From Pseudoduganella plicata (GTDB taxonomy: Bacteria; Pseudomonadota; Gammaproteobacteria; Burkholderiales; Burkholderiaceae_D): a DNA stretch of 64,000 bases. The DNA is taken from the NCBI RefSeq assembly GCF_004421005.1, contig NZ_CP038026.1:2542001-2606000 (forward strand), written 5' to 3'. Both the position numbers and the translations under genes were made by a program. Shown piece by piece: positions 17,788 to 26,454 of the stretch. Under the pieces are notes generated by a model. The model was not told the DNA's origin. It did not search any database and saw only the letters and a program-made list of their open reading frames with translations. The number at the start of each line of letters is the position of its first letter. The stretch's first letter is position 1.

Positions 17788-19680
17788 GTGCCTCATCTCT
17801 CTGAACGGCCTGTCAAACCGCCCCGCTCACCGCTGCTGCGGGCGGGGCTCGTCCGCGCGGCCATTGCCGCGCTGGCGGTTTGCGCGACGCTGGCGGGCGA
17901 GGCGCTGCCGGGGCACTTTTCGTACTTCGGTAACGAATGGTTACGGGACATTTTCCTGCAACTGCAAAAAAGTGATGCGCCAGAACAACGAATCTTGATC
18001 GTCGACATAGACGAAATCAGCACCGACCGGCTCGGCCCATGGCCCTGGCCACGTACCCGCATTGCGGATCTGGTCGAAACGCTGCTGGGGCATTACGGCG
18101 TGCGCGGCGTGGCGCTGGACATCGTGCTGCCCGATCCGCGCGATGCGGATGGCGACCGCCGTCTGGCGATGCTGTCGGAGCACGGGCCACTGGTGCTGGC
18201 CCAGGCGTTCGACTTCCAGGCCGGCCGGCCGCAAGCGCTGCTGGACGGACAGCCCGGCGGCACCACCACCCGTTACGGCAACAGGGGCGTGCCGGCCACG
18301 GGCTACATCGCCACGCATGCTGCGCTGTCCCGCAGCGGCAAGGTGGGCAATATCGGCTTCGTGCCCGATGCGGACGGCGTGCTGCGCCGGATACCCCTGC
18401 TGACCCGTTTCGACGGCCGCACGTATCCCGCGCTTGGCGTGGCACTGGTGGAATGCTGCAGCGGCGGCGCCCCGCTGGTGCTGCCACCGGCCGATGTCGC
18501 GCGCATCCCGTACCGGCGCGACTGGAGCGCCTACACTGTCGCCACCGCGGCGGAAATCCTGGACGGTGCCTACGCCGCGGATGCTTTCCGCGACCGGCTG
18601 GTTGTGATCGGCTCGTCGTCGCTGGGGCAAGGCGACCGCGTCGCCACGCCGCTGGGCAGCAGTCGCCCCGGCCTGGGGGTGCAGGCGGACATCCTGTCGA
18701 TGCTGCTCGATTGGCAGGCCGGCAAGGCGCCATCGCCCTGGCCGGGCACGCTGATCGCCTGCCTGTTTGCGCTGGCATCCACCGGCGTGGCGCTGCTGGG
18801 CTTCCCGCGCCTGTCCGCCATTGCCAGCGTGGGCCTGCTGGGCACCATGGCGCTGCTGTGGCTGGGCATCGCCTGGTTCCTCAGCGTGCACGACCCCGAC
18901 TTCGTCACCACCGGGCCGCTGGCAACGCACCTCGTGCTGCTGGCGCTGGCCGTGCCGTACCAGTGGCAGCTCGCGCAGCAACGCTCGCGGCACCTGCTCA
19001 ATACGCTGCGGCAATACGTGGCGCCGGAAGTCGTGGCCGAGCTGCTGCGCCGCGACGACGGCGATCCGCTCAAGCCGCAGCGCTTCGACGTCACCACGCT
19101 GATTGCCGACATGCAGGGCTATACGAGCCAGGTCGAGACCCTGACGGTCGAGGACGCCGCCCGCCTGACGCGCGACTTCCTCGAATGCCTGACCGGTCCC
19201 GTCATTGCGCACCGCGGCACGCTGGACAAGTACACGGGCGACGGCCTCGTTGCCTTTTTTGGCGCACCGTTGCCGCTGGAGCACCATGCCGACATGGCGC
19301 TGGACGCGGCCGCGGACATCGTCCGGCGCGTCGAGGAACTCAGCCGTGCTCGAGTGGCCGGCGGCCATCCGCCACTGCGGGTGCGCATCGGCATCGAAAG
19401 CGGTATTGCGCTGGCGGGCGACTTTGGCACCGTATTCCGCAGTATTTATACGGCAGTGGGCGACAGCGTCAACACGGCGGCACGCCTGGAGCAGGCCGCC
19501 CGTGAATTTCCGCACGATATTATTATTGGCGCCGGCGTCGTCCAGCGCGCGCAACGGCATGACTTCGTTCCACTGGGAGAGCGTATCCTGCGTGGCAAGG
19601 AAAAGCCGACAGCGCTGTACACCCTGGCTGCCCCGAAGGATGCACCATTGAACAACCCATCTCACTCTCGCCTGCCATGA
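17788..19680 (+). CDS. CHASE2-domain adenylate cyclase
   Basis: A 630-residue inner-membrane class III cyclase. The first membrane helix (about 20-40) is followed by a periplasmic CHASE2 sensor (about 45-310), then three membrane helices (about 315-400) and a cytoplasmic cyclase domain (425-605). Metal-binding aspartates are in LIADMQGYTS (~438) and YTGDGLVAFFG (~483). The Lys in DKYTGDG and the YTAVGDSVNTAARLE motif fit ATP as substrate, giving cAMP. The start is a GTG at 17788, with a TATACT -10 at 17754-17759. The stop overlaps the next gene's start (ATGA). A Crp-family gene two genes downstream is the obvious cAMP receptor. Confidence 0.88.
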   Translation: MPHLSERPVKPPRSPLLRAGLVRAAIAALAVCATLAGEALPGHFSYFGNEWLRDIFLQLQKSDAPEQRILIVDIDEISTDRLGPWPWPRTRIADLVETLLGHYGVRGVALDIVLPDPRDADGDRRLAMLSEHGPLVLAQAFDFQAGRPQALLDGQPGGTTTRYGNRGVPATGYIATHAALSRSGKVGNIGFVPDADGVLRRIPLLTRFDGRTYPALGVALVECCSGGAPLVLPPADVARIPYRRDWSAYTVATAAEILDGAYAADAFRDRLVVIGSSSLGQGDRVATPLGSSRPGLGVQADILSMLLDWQAGKAPSPWPGTLIACLFALASTGVALLGFPRLSAIASVGLLGTMALLWLGIAWFLSVHDPDFVTTGPLATHLVLLALAVPYQWQLAQQRSRHLLNTLRQYVAPEVVAELLRRDDGDPLKPQRFDVTTLIADMQGYTSQVETLTVEDAARLTRDFLECLTGPVIAHRGTLDKYTGDGLVAFFGAPLPLEHHADMALDAAADIVRRVEELSRARVAGGHPPLRVRIGIESGIALAGDFGTVFRSIYTAVGDSVNTAARLEQAAREFPHDIIIGAGVVQRAQRHDFVPLGERILRGKEKPTALYTLAAPKDAPLNNPSHSRLP

Positions 19681-20918
19681 CGGACCGATTCATCCCCCGA
19701 CTCATCTGCTCGCTGCTGCTGGCCTTGCTGGCCGGGCTGGCGCAGGCGTCGGACCCGGCCGCCGACGGCGCCGCGAGCGAAAACCAGGAAACCTACCGCA
19801 AGGCGCTGCAGTCGATCGCGGAAGGGCGCAAGGACGACGCCATCCGCATGCTGGAACAGGTCATCCGCAGCGAAGCCAAGCATGCCGGCGCCTGGCTCGA
19901 CCTGGCGCTGATCCGCTGCGCGCTAGGCCAGCGCGAGGAAGCCGAACGCCTGTTTGTCCATATCGAACAGAATTTCGACCCGCCGCCCGGCATCCTGGAG
20001 CTGATCGCGCAATCGCGCGCGGGCGGCTGCGCCGGCTGGCAACCGCTCAGCCAGACGTCGGTCAGCATCGGCCGCGGCCTGTCGCAGAACGTCAACCAGG
20101 GCACGCGCGCCAACGGCACCGATCTCGGCCTGCCGGTGGACCTGCCCGTATCGGACGAGTTCCGCCCCATGCACGACCAGTACAACGCGCTGACGGTGGA
20201 CTATATGCGCGAACTGACGGGCAACGGCGCCATGGGCTTTGCCCAGTTCCAGGGTCGTCGCTACGACCAGCTGAACGATTACGACACCGTCTCGCTGTTT
20301 GTCGGGGCCGAGGCGCCCTGGCGCGTGGGCGACGTCACCGTGCGCGGCAGTGCGCTGGCCGGTCTCGTCACGCTGGGCGGCCAGCTGTACCAGCGACAGG
20401 CACAGGCGCAGGTGCGCGCCACCATGCCGTGGACACTGCCGTATGGCACCAGGCTGCAGCTGTCCGGCAGCATTAATCACCTGCAATACCTCACCTTGCG
20501 GAACTTCGACGCCAACACGGCCGAGCTGCGCAGCCAGTTGCTGTACCGCGACGACGCGCTGTACGCAACCGCCAGCGCTTCGTACATGAACGACCATGCG
20601 ATCGCCGACCGCCCGGGTGGCGACCGCAGCGGCTGGCTGTTCAGCTCGCTCGTTCGCTACCAGCTGCTGCGCGACCTGACGGGCGAACTGGGCGTCAGCC
20701 GCCAGACGTGGAACAACCGCAGCGCGTATTCGCCCGGCCTGATCGACGTCGTACGCCGGCAGCGCACCAACGTCTGGCGCGGCATGCTGAGCTATGCCGT
20801 CACGCGCAACCAGGCCATCGTCGTCGAGGGCAGGCTCATCCGTAACAGCGAGAACATTTCGCTGTTTGAGTACAATGACAAACAACTGCAGATCAGCTGG
20901 CAGTGGCAGAGCCAATAG
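19677..20918 (+). CDS. TPR outer-membrane beta-barrel protein (Slam-like layout)
   Basis: A 413-residue protein with a signal peptide (~1-24, ending AGLAQA). An N-terminal TPR region (~35-115, EGRKDDAIRMLEQVIRSEAKHAGAWLDLA-type helices) precedes a C-terminal domain of alternating amphipathic strands (~130-413) that ends in an aromatic residue pattern (QISWQWQSQ). The TPR-plus-barrel order and size resemble surface lipoprotein assembly modifiers (Slam), but I cannot confirm the family. It is translationally coupled to the cyclase (ATGA overlap) and followed by crp. The divergent FecR-domain protein, possibly a lipoprotein, is a candidate partner. Confidence 0.6.
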   Translation: MTDRFIPRLICSLLLALLAGLAQASDPAADGAASENQETYRKALQSIAEGRKDDAIRMLEQVIRSEAKHAGAWLDLALIRCALGQREEAERLFVHIEQNFDPPPGILELIAQSRAGGCAGWQPLSQTSVSIGRGLSQNVNQGTRANGTDLGLPVDLPVSDEFRPMHDQYNALTVDYMRELTGNGAMGFAQFQGRRYDQLNDYDTVSLFVGAEAPWRVGDVTVRGSALAGLVTLGGQLYQRQAQAQVRATMPWTLPYGTRLQLSGSINHLQYLTLRNFDANTAELRSQLLYRDDALYATASASYMNDHAIADRPGGDRSGWLFSSLVRYQLLRDLTGELGVSRQTWNNRSAYSPGLIDVVRRQRTNVWRGMLSYAVTRNQAIVVEGRLIRNSENISLFEYNDKQLQISWQWQSQ

Positions 20919-20934
20919 GGACGGGTAAGGGGAA

Positions 20935-21654
20935 ATGGGCGTACGCAGCGATCAGAAGGCCGTGGCGGCATCGGACAATGTCCAGCTGCAGGTGCACTTG
21001 CGCAAGATTCCGCTGCTGGCCGAGCTGACGCCAGAGGAACTGGCGCGCGTCGCCACCGAAATCCGCATCCGCCAGTACGGCAAGCGCGAAGTGGTGCTGC
21101 ACAAGGGCGGCAGCGGCGACGGCCTGCTGTTCCTGCTGGCCGGCCAGTTGCAGGTCATCGATATCACGGAAGACGGCCGCGCCGTCGGCCTGCGCATGCT
21201 CGAGCCGGGCGACTTTTTCGGCGAAATCGCCCTGATCAACAATTCCACCCGCTCCGCGTCTGTCGTGGCGATGTCGCCCGTCATCGTCGCCTTCCTGCCG
21301 GCGCAGACGGCACTGCACCTGTTCTCGCACGTGCCTTCCGTGGCCCGGCAGATGCTGCGGCACCTGGCCGAGAAGATCCAGCGCGACTCGGAGTTCCGCT
21401 CGCTGCTCAGTATCAACAACACGAACCGGCGCATCTACGCCTACCTCGTGCTGATGAAGAAGCAGACGCCCGAGGGCGAAGTGGTCGACAACCTGCCGAC
21501 GCACCAGGACATCGCCAACATGATCAATACCAGCCGCGAGACGGTGACGCGGGCGCTGCTGGCGCTGGTGCAGCACGGCATCGTGCGCAAGGACAGCCAC
21601 CGGCTCGTTATCGTCGACCCGGAGCGGCTGCAGAATCTGGTGCATAAAGAGTAG
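20935..21654 (+). CDS. Crp/Fnr-family cAMP-responsive regulator
   Basis: A 239-residue DNA-binding regulator. The N-terminal cyclic-nucleotide domain (~20-140) has the phosphate-binding cassette PGDFFGEIALINNSTRSASV, which keeps the Glu and the Arg-Ser that contact cAMP in Crp. The C-terminal winged helix (~165-225) has LPTHQDIANMINTSRETVTRAL, whose recognition helix (SRETVTR) matches Crp's, predicting a TGTGA-type half-site. No Fnr-type cysteine cluster is present. It is 16 bases after the TPR-barrel gene. The stop codon lies inside the target-site duplication of the neighbouring insertion sequence, so the protein is intact. Confidence 0.9.
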   Translation: MGVRSDQKAVAASDNVQLQVHLRKIPLLAELTPEELARVATEIRIRQYGKREVVLHKGGSGDGLLFLLAGQLQVIDITEDGRAVGLRMLEPGDFFGEIALINNSTRSASVVAMSPVIVAFLPAQTALHLFSHVPSVARQMLRHLAEKIQRDSEFRSLLSINNTNRRIYAYLVLMKKQTPEGEVVDNLPTHQDIANMINTSRETVTRALLALVQHGIVRKDSHRLVIVDPERLQNLVHKE

Positions 21655-22740
21655 GCGCTGTCACCCCGTCCCAATGAACTGTCGCGTTGGCATCAACTAC
21701 CGCGCGGCAACAACGCCGCCTTGAGCAACAATTGCGGCGTGGCGATCTGCCGTTCCTCGAGCTCGTGCCGCCACCCCAGGTAGTTGGGCAGATAGCGACT
21801 GGCCACACCATGGAATCGTAGCAACCACACCTTGAACCGGCTGTGATAGCCGTTCACGCCTTGGATATGGATGACGTCATTGCCGCGATCGCCGGCCTGG
21901 ATATTCAGCGCCCGGTGCCGGATACCGGCGGCCTCGGCAAACGCCGCATAAGCCGTGGCACCGTCCGTGACCAACAGCGCGTGAAGAGACAGCACGGGTG
22001 GCAGACACGCTTTCAACTGCGCTGCGGTTACCCTGCCCCGCCCTGTCACGAAGTCGCACGTCTGGCGCATGCGGTCACGCGCCACCAGGATGCAGTCAAG
22101 CTCCCGGCTGATGCCGCGGCGACTGGCCGCGCCACCGCGCCGGCGCGCCGGCCGGGTCAGATGACGTGAACCCTTCTGCGACTCCAATAAGTACGTCTCA
22201 TCCGCTTCTACGATTCCTTGCAGGGGTTTCGGACGATCTTCTTTCGCCATCGCCAGGAACCGGTGGCGCCAGCGGAAGCTGGTATTGCGATGGATCCCAA
22301 TGGCGTCGGCGGCGTCACGCACCGTCATCGAGCCCAGCATGCACTGCAGGAACGGCAGCCATTTTTCCCGCAGGCGGATAAAGGCCAACGGCGTATTGGT
22401 CAGGGCGTTGAACGAGCGCGTGCATTCGCGGCAGCGATAGCGCTGCAGCCCGTAGAACACGCCATGGCGGTACAACCTGGTGCCTTGGCAGTGCGGACAG
22501 CAGCGAAGTTTCGAACCGCGCTCTTCGATAATGGCAATGCAGTCCCGCAGCGACGTGCTGCGGGCGATCCGTTCGCGCAACACATCGGCCTGCTGCCCGG
22601 TGAGTTCCGTCAGGCATTGCAGCGTTTGCGCCGCCAGCTGCTCGAAGTCACGTGCTTCCATTTTTCACCTCCGGCTGAGGGGTTCACGAAGGTATGACAA
22701 TGGTCGAGCCGGGAAGTTCATTGAGACCAGGGCACAGCGC
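21655..22740. mobile_element. IS1595-family insertion sequence, intact, with target duplication
   Basis: A 1,086-bp element bounded by imperfect ~26-bp terminal inverted repeats (shared ends GCGCTGT... and CAATGAACT). The same 10 bases, TAAAGAGTAG, stand at 21645-21654 and 22741-22750. IS1595 elements usually duplicate 8 bp, so the exact ends could be off by a base or two. It contains one intact transposase. It separates crp from the polysaccharide cluster. Confidence 0.88.
21693..22661 (-). CDS. IS1595-family transposase
   Basis: A 322-residue transposase. An N-terminal zinc ribbon (CPHCQGTRLYRHG... YRCRECTRSF, ~54-85) is followed by a helix-turn-helix (MTVRDAADAIGIHRNTSFRWRHR) and an ISXO2-like DDE/DDN catalytic domain. 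The latter includes VEADETYLLES (~150), LLVTDGATAY (~235) and VNGYHSRFK... RYLPNYLGWR (~270-300), all in the family's positions. The reading frame is complete, so the element may be active. It lies opposite in direction to its flanking genes. Confidence 0.93.
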   Translation of the reverse strand: MEARDFEQLAAQTLQCLTELTGQQADVLRERIARSTSLRDCIAIIEERGSKLRCCPHCQGTRLYRHGVFYGLQRYRCRECTRSFNALTNTPLAFIRLREKWLPFLQCMLGSMTVRDAADAIGIHRNTSFRWRHRFLAMAKEDRPKPLQGIVEADETYLLESQKGSRHLTRPARRRGGAASRRGISRELDCILVARDRMRQTCDFVTGRGRVTAAQLKACLPPVLSLHALLVTDGATAYAAFAEAAGIRHRALNIQAGDRGNDVIHIQGVNGYHSRFKVWLLRFHGVASRYLPNYLGWRHELEERQIATPQLLLKAALLPRGS

Positions 22741-22758
22741 TAAAGAGTAGGCCACGAC

Positions 22759-22809
22759 TGATACCCTGTATCAATCAGTTACATCTCTGGCAAGGCAGTG
22801 CGCTATAAT
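22759..22809 (+). promoter_or_regulatory. Putative promoter and palindrome upstream of the Wzm gene
   Basis: A TATAAT -10 at 22804-22809 lies ~105 bases before the permease start. The best -35, TTACAT at 22779-22784, has a long 19-bp spacer. The palindrome TGATAC-CCT-GTATCA (22759-22773) sits just upstream and could be an operator or a remnant of the crp terminator. Confidence 0.4.
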
Positions 22810-22914
22810 TGCCGGTCCTGAAATTTGTACCGCCGCAGTTCCCGCGGACACCCTACTCCAAATGCGCACAGTTACGATGGCCGGCTGCAGCTTGTCCACA
22901 CGAGGTTTCCTGTA

Positions 22915-23712
22915 ATGGCGGGAGCTTTGCTGCGCGCCATCTGGAACTATCGCGGCTTCATCTTCGGCAGCGTCCGGCGCGAATTCCAGTCCAAATACCG
23001 CAACACGATGCTGGGTGCCAGCTGGGCAGTGCTGAGCCCGCTGGCGCTGGTGCTCGTCTATACGCTGATCTTCTCGCAGGTCATGCACAGCCGCCTGCCC
23101 GGTGCGACCTCGCCGTACGCGTACAGCATCTACCTGTGCGCCGGCGTGCTGACGTGGGGCCTGTTCGCCGAGATCACCACACGCGGCCAGGTCATGTTCC
23201 TGGAGAACGGCAACCTGCTGAAGAAGATCAGCTTCCCGCGCATCAGCCTGCCGATCATCGTGGTCGCCAATGCTCTCGTCAACTTCGCCATCGTCTTCTC
23301 GCTGTTCATCGCGTTCCTCTTGATTACCGGCCAGTTCGTCGGCCTGCCCTTCCTGGGCCTCGTGCCCGTGCTGGCGATCCAGATCCTGCTCTCCATCGGC
23401 CTGGCGCTGGTGCTGGGCATCCTGAACGTGTTTTTCCGCGACGTGGGCCAGTTCTTCAATATCGCGATCCAGTTCTGGTTCTGGCTGACGCCCGTCGTCT
23501 ATCCGTTCTCGATCATTCCGGCAACGCTGCAACCGTGGCTGCTGTGGAATCCGATGACGCCCCTGATCCAGAGCTATCAGCGCGTGCTGGTGGACGGCCA
23601 GTGGCCGCACTGGCCGCAGCTGGCATGGCCGCTGGTCCTGGCATTGCTGCTGTGCGTGCTGGGACTGAAACTGTTCCGCAAACGCGCCAACGAAATGGTG
23701 GACGAACTGTAA
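22915..23712 (+). CDS. Polysaccharide ABC-2 exporter permease (Wzm type)
   Basis: A 265-residue inner-membrane protein with six membrane segments. Residues near the N-terminus, RREFQSKYRNTMLGASWAVL, are the cytoplasmic amphipathic motif of Wzm/TagG/KpsM permeases. It exports lipid-linked or lipid-anchored glycan with the ATPase encoded next. The ATG at 22915 is used; a longer TTG-initiated frame adds 30 unlike-family residues. The stop overlaps the ATPase start (TAATG). Confidence 0.9.
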   Translation: MAGALLRAIWNYRGFIFGSVRREFQSKYRNTMLGASWAVLSPLALVLVYTLIFSQVMHSRLPGATSPYAYSIYLCAGVLTWGLFAEITTRGQVMFLENGNLLKKISFPRISLPIIVVANALVNFAIVFSLFIAFLLITGQFVGLPFLGLVPVLAIQILLSIGLALVLGILNVFFRDVGQFFNIAIQFWFWLTPVVYPFSIIPATLQPWLLWNPMTPLIQSYQRVLVDGQWPHWPQLAWPLVLALLLCVLGLKLFRKRANEMVDEL

Positions 23713-24995
23713 TGGGCAGCATCACCGTACGCCAGGTCGGCAAGGCTTATAAACAATATCCGACACGCTGGTCGCGCCTGGCCGAATGGGCGCTGCCCAT
23801 GCTGGGCACGCGGCACTCGCTGAAGTGGGTGCTGCGCGACATCGATTTCCATATCGAAGCGGGCGAAGCCGTCGGCCTGATCGGCGTCAACGGCGCCGGC
23901 AAAAGCACGCTGCTGAAACTCATCACGGGCACGTCGCAGCCGACCACCGGCGTCATCACGACGCATGGCCGCGTGGCCGCGCTGCTGGAACTGGGCATGG
24001 GCTTCCACCCCGATTTCACCGGCCGCCAGAATGTGCTGATCGCCGGTCAGCTGCTGGGCCTGTCGCTGGAGGAAATCAGCGCACTGATGTCCGAGATCCT
24101 CGAATTTGCCGAGATCGGCGAATACATCGACCAGCAGGTGCGCGTGTATTCGAGCGGCATGCAGATGCGCCTGGCGTTCAGCGTGGCCACCTGCGTGCGG
24201 CCCGACATCCTGATCGTGGACGAAGCGCTGGCCGTGGGCGACGTGTTCTTCCAGCAGAAGTGCTTCGCCCGCATCGAAAGCTTCACGAAAGCCGGCACGA
24301 CGTTGCTGTTCGTGTCGCACAGCGCCGGCACGGTGCTCAACATCTGCAACCGCTGCATCTTCCTGCGCAACGGCGCCGTCGCGTTTGACGGCGCGCCGGC
24401 CGACGCGCTCGACCTGTACCAGGCCGAGCTGCTGGGCCGGCTGGACCAGGCACCCGACCAGCTGCAGATCCGCGCTGCGACAGCGGTCGCGCCGGTGCCG
24501 GCGAAAGACGATCTGGTGGCGCTGACCGGCAAGACGGGCAGCATCACCACACCGTCCGTCGACTGCGTGCTGGTGCGCATGCTGGACGCCCACGGGAACG
24601 AACGCACCACCCTGATCGCCGACCAGCCGGCCACGCTGCAGATCGAATACCTGCTGCATGAAAGCCTGCGCGACCCGCACGTCGGCTTCAAGATCCGCAA
24701 CCGCTTCGGCGTAGTCCTGTTCGAAACGAACAGCTACTGCATGGGCCAGCCGTCCCGGCCTGTCGCCGCCGGCACCGTGCTGACGGCGAACTTCACGGTG
24801 CCGCTGGTGCTGGTGCCGGACGAGTACACGATCACCGTCGGCTTCAGCGACGGCGGCTACGGCGAAGGATCGTTCGAGCGCGTCCTGAACTACATGCACG
24901 AAGTGCACTGCTTCGTCGTCGCTCGCAATCCGGAAGCGATCACGTGGAGCGGCCTGGTAAACCTGCAGCCGCAACTGCAGCTCTCCACGCGCTGA
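23712..24995 (+). CDS. Polysaccharide ABC exporter ATPase with Wzt C-terminal domain
   Basis: A 427-residue ATPase. Walker A is GVNGAGKSTLLKL near residue 60, the signature YSSGMQMRLAFS near 148, and Walker B ILIVDEALAVGD near 170. The remaining ~170 residues form a beta-rich C-terminal domain of the Wzt type (PHVGFKIRNRFGVVLFETN). In known Wzt proteins this domain recognises the glycan's terminal cap, linking export to chain completion. A TPS-type spacer region lies between. It pairs with the upstream permease. The Wzt_C domain suggests that the chain carries a modified end, possibly from the next gene. Confidence 0.92.
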   Translation: MGSITVRQVGKAYKQYPTRWSRLAEWALPMLGTRHSLKWVLRDIDFHIEAGEAVGLIGVNGAGKSTLLKLITGTSQPTTGVITTHGRVAALLELGMGFHPDFTGRQNVLIAGQLLGLSLEEISALMSEILEFAEIGEYIDQQVRVYSSGMQMRLAFSVATCVRPDILIVDEALAVGDVFFQQKCFARIESFTKAGTTLLFVSHSAGTVLNICNRCIFLRNGAVAFDGAPADALDLYQAELLGRLDQAPDQLQIRAATAVAPVPAKDDLVALTGKTGSITTPSVDCVLVRMLDAHGNERTTLIADQPATLQIEYLLHESLRDPHVGFKIRNRFGVVLFETNSYCMGQPSRPVAAGTVLTANFTVPLVLVPDEYTITVGFSDGGYGEGSFERVLNYMHEVHCFVVARNPEAITWSGLVNLQPQLQLSTR

Positions 24996-25013
24996 ATTTA
25001 CCTTGGAATCCCT

Positions 25014-25118
25014 ATGTCAGACATTCGTACAAAGTCTCCGGAGGGGGTTGCAGCCGCCGCCCTGATTTCCGGTCCGTACCGCGGCCTGCCGGCCGCCTTC
25101 GCGCTGGAGCGGGCATGA
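25014..25118 (+). CDS. Small 34-residue open frame coupled to the FkbM gene
   Basis: An ATG at 25014 opens a 34-codon frame (MSDIRTKSPEGV...ALERA) whose stop overlaps the FkbM start (ATGA). No strong ribosome site precedes it. It may be a leader peptide or the remnant of a gene lost here, or a chance frame. I do not recognise a family. Confidence 0.25.
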   Translation: MSDIRTKSPEGVAAAALISGPYRGLPAAFALERA

Positions 25119-26452
25119 CCTTCATTTCGTACGCCCAGAATTTCGAGGACGTGCTGCTGTGGCGCGCACTGAAACACGTGCCGCAGGGCTTCTACATCGA
25201 CGTCGGCGCCAACGACCCGGAGGAGCACTCCGTCACCAAGGCGTTCTATGACGCCGGCTGGCGCGGCATCAATATCGAGCCGATGCCGTCGTACCACGGA
25301 ACCTTCCTGGAACAGCGCCCGCGCGACATCAACCTCGCCGTCGCCTGCGGCGCCGCCCAGGGGTCGATCACGCTGTTCGACACGCCCGCCGTCAACGGCT
25401 GGGCCTCCACCGACGCGGCCACCGCCCGGGCGCACCGCGCCGAGGGTGTCGAAGTCGTCGAGGTCGAAGTGCCGCTGCGCACGCTGAACGACATCTGCGC
25501 CGAATATGCCGAAGGCGACATCCATTTCCTGAAAATCGACGTGGAAGGCTTCGAAGGCGAAGTCCTGCGCGGCCTGGACCTGCGCCGCTGGCGCCCATGG
25601 CTGCTGGCAATCGAGGCCACGCTGCCGAACAGCCGCGAGACGGTGCACGAGCAGTGGGAACACCTCGTCACGCCGTTCGGCTACCGCTTCGCCTACTTCG
25701 ATGGCCTGAACCGCTACTACGTGGCCGACGAACACGCCGAACTGCTGGACGTGCTGAACGTGCAGGCCAACGTGTTCGACGACTTCGTCACCCACCACCT
25801 GGACAAGGCGCAGGCCCGCAGCGCAGCGCTGGCGCAGGAAGCAAGCAGCAACTGGCAGCGCGTCGAGGAACTGGCAGCGCAGTTGGAAAAAAGTCAGGGC
25901 GCGCTGGCAGCGCAGCTTGAGCAAACAAGGGATGTAACCGTCCGGCTGCAGCAGACACAAGGAGTGCTCACCGCCGTACAGGAACAGGCAGAGCAAGCCA
26001 CGCTTGGCCTGCATGCTGCCGAAGGCCGCATCCACACACTGCAGGCGGCGCTGCACGAATCGGACGAATGGGGCCGCAACCTGGAACAGCGCCTGATCGC
26101 AACATACGCCAGCACCTCGTGGCGCATCACGGCGCCATTGCGCTTTATCGCCCGGCGCGGCCCGGACAGCCTGCCCAATATCGCGCGGCGCAAGGCGAAG
26201 GGCGCGCTGCGCCGCAGCCTGCGCTGGGTCACGTCGCAGGAAGCGCTGCGCCGCACGCTGCTGCCGCTGATCGACCGTTCGCCGTGGCTGCAGGCCAGGG
26301 TCGCGCGCGTGCTGGCGGCAGCGAAGAACGCCACGTCGGACAACGTCTCCAATGTACAGAGCGTGCCGCAACAACTGCGCGAGCTGCCGGAATCGGCCCG
26401 CGCCGTGCTGGCCGACCTGCAGCAGGCCTATAAAGAACAAGCGAAATTTTGA
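25115..26452 (+). CDS. FkbM-family methyltransferase with coiled-coil C-terminus
   Basis: A 445-residue protein. The N-terminal ~230 residues are a SAM-dependent FkbM methyltransferase: YIDVGANDPEEHSV (motif I, ~30), GWRGINIEPMPSYH (~50), DIHFLKIDVEGFEGEVLRG (~130). The sequence then runs into a Gln/Ala/Glu-rich coiled coil (~230-355) and a basic tail (RRKAKGALRRSLRW). Coiled-coil fused methyltransferases act as chain-length-setting caps on O-polysaccharides (the WbdD principle), fitting the Wzt_C partner; this is inference. The start is chosen at 25115 because GGAGCG precedes it. Confidence 0.82.
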   Translation: MTFISYAQNFEDVLLWRALKHVPQGFYIDVGANDPEEHSVTKAFYDAGWRGINIEPMPSYHGTFLEQRPRDINLAVACGAAQGSITLFDTPAVNGWASTDAATARAHRAEGVEVVEVEVPLRTLNDICAEYAEGDIHFLKIDVEGFEGEVLRGLDLRRWRPWLLAIEATLPNSRETVHEQWEHLVTPFGYRFAYFDGLNRYYVADEHAELLDVLNVQANVFDDFVTHHLDKAQARSAALAQEASSNWQRVEELAAQLEKSQGALAAQLEQTRDVTVRLQQTQGVLTAVQEQAEQATLGLHAAEGRIHTLQAALHESDEWGRNLEQRLIATYASTSWRITAPLRFIARRGPDSLPNIARRKAKGALRRSLRWVTSQEALRRTLLPLIDRSPWLQARVARVLAAAKNATSDNVSNVQSVPQQLRELPESARAVLADLQQAYKEQAKF

Positions 26453-26454
26453 AC

